Positions 58,306-64,000 of a stretch of 64,000 bases of DNA are shown here, piece by piece. The DNA is from Anthostomella pinea. Its lineage: Eukaryota; Ascomycota; Sordariomycetes; Xylariales; Xylariaceae. Location: positions 3,100,001 to 3,164,000 of the forward strand of contig CAUWAG010000020.1 in the NCBI GenBank assembly GCA_963556695.1, written 5' to 3'. The notes beneath the pieces are model-generated. The model had not been told where the DNA came from and made no database searches. It saw only the letters and a program-made list of their open reading frames with translations. Numbering within the stretch: position 1 is the stretch's first letter; every line of letters starts with the position of its first letter. The position numbers were made by a program, and so were the translations under genes.

Positions 58306-60364
58306 TCGGTACCGCCTCCAGAAAGTCGTTATGCCCGGCTTTCCAGGTTTTGGCTGGCTTCTGGTGGCCTCACCGCGACCGAAGGCGAGGGTATGAATCA
58401 CGCGTTTCACGTACTACCAGATAGACTACCTTCTTTGATGCTGACAGAAGCTCAGATTCCCATGAGAAGCTGATTCGGGCCGGCTACCTTCGCCAGGTCA
58501 GTCGTTATTCGAGAGTCTCCATTGCCAATGAGGCCTCTGACTGAAACGGGACAAAGTCTCAAGCAGGGATATTTCACATGCTTCCACTTGGCCAAAGGGT
58601 ACAAGAAAAGCTGGAAAATCTGATCGACAAGCACATGCTGCAGCTGGGTATGCTATGCGGGGTTCACTCCATCCTCTTCACTTATACTCGTCCTGTGCTT
58701 ATTCACCCCAAGGTGCCTCCAAGGTCTCACTTTCAGCCATCTCTTCCCAGGCGCTATGGCAACAGACCAATAGGCTTGAAGGCTACGGCCCAGAGGTGCG
58801 AGTCTAGTACTTCAACTACCGGACGATCAAATTGCTCACTAACCATGGATGTAGTTGTTCCGTTTCGTTGACCGAAAGGACGTACCGCACCTATTAGCCC
58901 CAACGCACGAAGAGGAGATCACTTCTTTGGTGGCCAAGACAGTCAGGTCTTATAAAGGTCTTCCCCTGCGACTTTACCAGATTGGTGTGTCGTCCTGCGC
59001 CACATGTTTGCGGGCTTAACTAATCGTCAGGCCGCAAATATCGGGATGAGATTCGCCCACGCCACGGTGTGCTGCGTTCAAGGGAATTCATCATGAAGGA
59101 CCTCTACACCTTTGACTATTCGACTCAGACGGCTCTTTCGACCTATAAACAAGTACGCGAGGCTTATTCTCGCCTCTTTGACGAGTTGAAATTGCCGTAT
59201 GTGGTTGCAGAAGCCAGCTCCGGCGACATTGGGGGCGACTTAAGTCACGAGTACCATCTTCCAACTGCGATTGGAGAGGACAATGTGATCAGCTGCGACA
59301 GCTGTGAGTACGTCGCGAACGAGGAAATCGCCGTTGCACGTACCATTTCTTCGGATAGCCACGCTCCCACGGGAAGCGAGACAGTACCTCCTGCCTTTCG
59401 CGTATGGCGTGGTATATCCAAAGACAGGACAACACTCGTCAACGTTTGGTATCCAGCTGCCTTCTCCGATGCCGAAATCAATACGTACGCTATCAAATCG
59501 ATATTGCCAGAGTTGGACTCTAGCTTGGAAGACCCGGCAACATGCTGGGAGTCCGCGCTTGCTTCGGCCAAACCCGCCGAGTCTGGACAACGACTCCAAT
59601 TGTTGAATGTCATTGACGGCAGGCTTGGTCCTCGTTTCGCAGATACCACGAGGGATGACATGGATCGTCAAATGTTCCCACCACAAATCAATAGCAATCC
59701 GGCTGAAGTCACGAGCAAACTCATAACATCGTCGGATGACGGCGGCCTTCTCAACGTGCTCCGTATTCGTGACGGCGACTATTGCCCCCGATGTTCATCT
59801 GGCACGCTCAAGGTGCAGAAAGCGATTGAACTTGGGCATACTTTTCACTTGGGTACACGATATTCGGATCCGCTTGACGCACGTGTTCAAGTCCCTTCCA
59901 ACTTGGTCGACGGGCAACTCACCGCGAGCAACCCCGAATCCATGGTGAATGTGTCCATGCAGATGGGTTGCCATGGCATCGGCGTCTCTCGAATTATAGG
60001 CGCCGTCGCGGATCATCTAGCAGACGACAAGGGGCTCAGTTGGCCACGAGCCATCGCGCCTTTCGAGGTTGTCGTCATCCCTGGAAGGAAACTGGAAGAA
60101 GAAGCTACAAAGGTGGCTGACTACTTGACGAACTCCATGGGGCCTTTCTCGACGATGGACTTGGCGCTCGATGACCGTTCGGTGTCCTTTCCATGGAAGA
60201 TGAACGACGCCGACTTGATCGGCTACCCCGTCATCGTCGTTCTGGGGAGGAAATGGAACTCTGATCGGCTTTGCGAGGTCCAGTGCCGGAGACTTGCCAC
60301 TACTTCGCACGTCGCACTGGAGGACCTGCCAATGCACATCAACAAGCTTCTCTCCCAACTCTAG
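58306..60364 (+). CDS. Prolyl-tRNA synthetase, mitochondrial type (5' exon not resolved)
   Basis: Supported exons: 58306-58390, 58456-58500, 58564-58647, 58713-58795, 58855-58984 and 59031-60364, giving 586 codons without a start. The joined sequence reads [32 protein letters not shown], then [57 protein letters not shown], motif 2 [28 protein letters not shown], and motif 3 [17 protein letters not shown]. The anticodon-binding domain ([19 protein letters not shown]) closes the protein. It charges mitochondrial tRNA-Pro. The frame is blocked upstream of 58306 by TAG, where an acceptor (TGTCTAG) lies, so a first exon with the presequence must be further upstream. The 58500/58564 splice is the least certain. 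Confidence 0.88.
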
Positions 60365-61090
60365 GATGACCTGTGTATTATAATTGGCTGGATGTATCTG
60401 AAACCATTTTAGAGGATGTCGGGATCGTGTACATCAAGCGTTGTTCTTTGGTTGAAGCAATCCACGGCGGCTACACTCATAGCATTGTATCAACAGACCT
60501 AAAATGTACACCACTTTGTCCGCCATTCACTATACGATTGCCAAAGCGCCTTGATATCTTAACACATCGGGAGAAGAGGGAGTTCGGCAAGATCAGAAAG
60601 CCCTTCTAGATCCATGCAGGTCAAGTAGCTTGGCTAGGAGACTCGCTGAACCGAGTCATACAGTTACACAGACCATAATGCCTTGCCGCCAAGGGACGAA
60701 GCTGATCACAGCAATGATGCGCTGCATACCACATGGTTGCCGGAATTGAGCACGGCGTCGCGATTGACCAGGATGACTGAACTAGAAGAGGCTCATCTCC
60801 TCTGCTAATCGACACAGCCACCTTTACGTACATAAGTAGGCATAATATAAACACCACATCAAAGTCGCAAAGGGGGAAAATAACCGTACTGACAGATCTC
60901 AGCAGCTTCATTAATACACATCACTGAACCACGGTGCACGTCGACGACCTCGAGGGCCCCAGCCGGCTCGTCACAGGCAAGGCGGAGAGCCGTTGGCACT
61001 CGGAGTAGTACTTTTGGTCGAAGCTTGCTCATCTCATTCGATATATCATGTCATGAGAAAACGTATTACCCACACATTCATCAGTACCAC
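60365..61090. other. Convergent 3' intergenic region
   Basis: Lies between ProRS and the esterase pseudogene. No gene or RNA recognised. Confidence 0.55.
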
Positions 61091-62893
61091 TCACACATGC
61101 CTCCTCCGCGCCCACCGAGTCAAGTACTCCCGTCCAGCAAGCCGATACACATCCTCCTCCGCATACGCTCCCCCCTGAGCCTCAGCCTGCAACACCAGAT
61201 TCCATCCACTCGCACTCGAACTATAAACAGGCCAATCCGGCAGCCCCTCCCCATTCGGATCACCACCATACGCAAAGTGTGTCCACTGGCTGCTCATCTG
61301 CGCGCTCAGCGCCTCGTACTGCGGCCACGGCCCCGCCGTCGTCGGGTTGTTGAACACGAATGCCACCTCGCTGAAGTGCTCGACGCCCTTGTACGCCGGC
61401 GCGAGCTGGTCCTCCGGATCCGGATCCGTGTCACTGGAGTTAGACGTGGGCGAGGATGTGGCGGTGGTAGTCGAGTTCTCCCAGGGCCGCGTGTTGAACC
61501 GGTAGTTGTACGTCAGCGCGTGTTCGGCGTAGTGCCGCACGTACTGCCGACCCTTGTCGGCGAAGCGCTCTGGTCCCGTGTTCAGCGGTATGCCTTGGCT
61601 TGGGTCGTCTGTATGATGCGGGAGACGGCTGCGTTGGGGAAGTTGAAGCCTGTGTCGTGGAGCAGAAAGTTGCGTAGGTCTTCGTTGGTGTTGATTACGC
61701 CTACTGGGGCGTTGTCGGTGCTTTCGTCGAAGTTCGTCCCGTAGAGATGTGGCACGTGGGCGAAGCGGCCGGAGTGCAGGAGTTCGGTCGGGTAGTCGGG
61801 TATGATATTACCGTCTGTGAGTTCAGTCAACCTAAACGAGCAACGAAACAACGGAAAAGATTTATATAGGTATGTAACCACTTACCGACGGTAGGGTAGA
61901 AACCGGGACCAGCAACAACGAATGTGTTCAAGAAGGGGTGAAGCACGTCATACTCAACCGTTCGAAGGCATTCCAGAGTATCTGCAGCCGCAGTACAGTT
62001 CACCTGACCGACAATCTTGTCGTAGATGGGTTGGTACCAGTCTGTGCCGTTATACCAAGCAGTTGCTGCACTGCCGCTCTCCTGAATAGAGCGGTGGAAG
62101 AGCCCGTCAGTACGCCCACCGTAGCTCATGAGAAGCTGGCCCTAGGAGCGGGTTAGTCTACAATGCCGCAAGTCTTCACCAGCAATATCGGTGGGGATCG
62201 TATCATCTTACCACTGCGAACGAGCCCGCCGAAGTTTTCGATGTTCTCCTGGGTCCATGCCAGACCCTTACGCATATCTCGAAGAGCTAGATTCGTATTT
62301 CCAGACCCCTGAATTTTTCGGTCAGCGCAACGTGGTATCATGGTTGGGGAGGGAGTCCTCCTTACTTGGATCTCCACCGAATACATATTCCCCCAACCCC
62401 CTTTCCGATAGTTGATACTTGCACCAACGATAGGCTTGCCGATCTCCACGGACTTCTCGACCAGATACGTAAGGTTGTAGTTGGACAGCCCGCTCGTGCC
62501 GACCTGATAGCTCCCGCCATTAATCCACAGCATCGCAGGTAGCCTCACATCATCATCATCCAGCCCAGCAGGACGCACGATGTTGATGCTCAGACAGTCC
62601 TCGCTCATGCCATAGACGGAGTCCGCGGGCACATTCTGGTCCGGACAAGCGTGGCCGTAGATCTTGGCGTCGCGCGTGCCGTTCCAGGTTTCTTCAAGGG
62701 CTTGCGGAATGCGAAAACGGTTCGCTCCCCCTGTGTCCTGAGCATATGGTATGCCGAGAAATAGATCTTGCTGGAAGGCGGGGAGATGTAGGCTCTCGTA
62801 GCTGCCGTTGAGGATGGATACTACAGGTTGGGCTTTGATAAGTGGTGCGTTGGCGATGAGCGCCAGGGCGCCTAGAATCCGTGTGCCTGCCAT
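61091..62893 (-). pseudogene. Secreted type-B carboxylesterase, broken
   Basis: Start at 62893 with signal peptide MAGTRILGALALIANAPLIKA. Exons by homology-like pattern are 62893-62366, 62308-62212, 62141-61886 and 61814-61091. Family marks are FLGIPYAQ, EDCLSINIVRP, MLWINGGSY (oxyanion region), LRDMRKGLAWTQENIENFGG, then SAGSFAV/GQLLMSYGG, FHRSIQESGSA, HLYGTNFDE and GVEHFSEVAFVFNNP (His). Two frame breaks are seen. In exon 2 (~62230) FGG passes directly into the out-of-frame SAGSFAV, so the residues that should lead into the GESAG nucleophile elbow are missing. Near 61604, RIIQ passes into out-of-frame DDPSQGIPLNTG. As it stands the frame ends early and no active enzyme can form. Sequencing error at two sites is the alternative. 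Confidence 0.82.
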
Positions 62894-63439
62894 AAAATAT
62901 GTCTCGTGGGAAATTTATCGATGATGAGGAATGCTGCGTTGACTTGACGGGTGGGCGATACCGGAAGGTGATGTCACACCGCTTTGATTCCACGGGTGCA
63001 CCCCAAGCTGCATGTTTTATCCGCATTGGGTACTAACTTGGGCCTCGTGAACCGGGTATAGCACCGACGATCGGTAAGAGCGCCTTTTGCTGGAGTTGGA
63101 GATCTGGGGAGCACTTGTCAATGCAGATCAAGCACCGGGAGCCCTGCTTCGACGCCGAGGTTGGCGCCCTAACTACATATCGCTGCCGTGGGCATGGAAC
63201 AGCGTCTGGGATTACGATCATTATTCGAACTTGGCCACAGAATAGATATCAGCTCAAGGCTCGCTATATGAGTTCATTATGGTATATAAGTATCAGATAC
63301 AGCAGGACGTCCGACAGAAAAACTCAAATGGCCTTGTTGCTCAATTGATACCCAACTGCACAGGCTACGAGTAATCCGGACGTCTCCGCTAATGACTATG
63401 ATATCTCATGGCACCACCCCCCAAAATCCATGCATATCC
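62894..63439. other. Intergenic between esterase pseudogene and Ayg1-like gene
   Basis: Esterase promoter and 3' flank of the next gene; both are on the minus strand. No gene seen. Confidence 0.55.
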
Positions 63440-64000
63440 TCAGTACTTCGGTTTGAACGGGATAGTTGACATGAAGCGTCGCACATCCCCCTCTATCTCA
63501 AGCAGCTTGAAGATCCAAGGAAGAATGATGAAGAACGACGTCGGCTCGCCCATGTGCTTCGTGCCAGGTACGAAACTATCACGAGGGTGGATTAGATCAT
63601 TGACTCATCCCAGAGACAGGGACTGGAAGCTGAATTCTCACGTACCGGGCTTCCTTCGGCTCACCATGCTGGAGACATAGGTAATAGTCATCAATAGGGA
63701 AGATCTCGTCATCGGTTCCGTTCACTAGCAGGAGGCGCGCACATGGCTTGTCAAGAATGCCGGAGTCGAGTAGCGAGAACCTCTCCCGTGCCTCTTTCTT
63801 GAAGCGATCGAAGTCAGTTCCGTAGCCGAACTTGTAGCAGAGCGTCTGAGCCAAGCTGTGATGCTAGTCAGTTCATCCACGTTCATGAAGCCCAAGCTCC
63901 TCAGGACCAATTCTAGAGAAGAAAGACTTACTCGAAGGGGTATTCCAAGAGATCCACAGCATCCAGCCACTCAGGGTCGAACATGTGATGGCAGCCACCG
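63440..64000 (-). CDS. Ayg1-like alpha/beta hydrolase, C-terminal part
   Basis: The gene runs off the right edge. Visible exons are 64000-63932, 63855-63646 and 63575-63440, encoding ~138 C-terminal residues: GGCHHMFDPEWLDAVDLLEYPF, LAQTLCYKFGYGTDF, RFSLLDSGILDKPCARLLLVNG, TDDEIFPIDDYYLCLQHG, then RFVPGTKHMGEPTSFFIILPW and a final IPFKPKY. NGTDDEIFPIDD carries the acid of the triad, and KHMG the histidine. The pattern fits the Ayg1/WdYg1 group, which shorten polyketides in DHN-melanin pigment synthesis. Other DUF1100-type hydrolases look similar, so a pigment role is an inference. All three visible exons join in frame. Confidence 0.78.

Overview
This window is a piece of a filamentous ascomycete genome (Pezizomycotina, most likely Sordariomycetes; the rank below subphylum is inference). 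The evidence is split genes with 50-100 nt introns carrying GTRAGT donors and CTRAC-type branch sites, fungal-specific families (Npr3, Pxl1, Abp2, Ayg1-like hydrolase, impala- and Fot1-type transposons), and an extremely AT-rich tract at the left end of the kind left by repeat-induced point mutation (RIP).

Layout. 1-3300: AT-rich, gene-free tract with a roughly 800 bp octamer array. 4084-14529: GPI-anchored cysteine-rich protein, Npr3 (GATOR1/SEACIT), an 8-exon monocarboxylate-type MFS transporter on the minus strand and a Pxl1-like LIM protein. 15527-25752: SUMO, Cmc4, Nup84, Vps37 and a conserved protein of unknown function. 25753-32428: a 6.7 kb stretch with no recognisable gene. 32429-44552: F-box protein, Abp2 (AT-hook), V-ATPase subunit C, APS kinase and a mitochondrial HotDog thioesterase. 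45435-50400: a DUF300 (Ost-alpha/TMEM184-like) membrane protein gene broken near its 5' end by two DNA transposons lying 32 bp apart. 52272-60364: a small membrane protein with a suspicious internal stop, a small conserved protein, Mak21/Noc1 and a mitochondrial prolyl-tRNA synthetase. 61091-64000: a decayed secreted type-B carboxylesterase and the 3' end of an Ayg1-like alpha/beta hydrolase.

Most genes are unlinked housekeeping functions: TORC1 nutrient signalling, nuclear pore, ESCRT-I, sumoylation, sulfate assimilation, vacuolar acidification, ribosome biogenesis and mitochondrial translation. There is no evident biosynthetic cluster. The accessory interest lies in the transposon-split DUF300 gene, the esterase with microhomology-style deletions across its nucleophile elbow, the octamer array flanked by inverted repeats, and a set of very short coding exons (3, 8, 13 and 16 nt). 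Exon coordinates were worked out by hand from splice sites and reading-frame continuity; none is transcript-verified.
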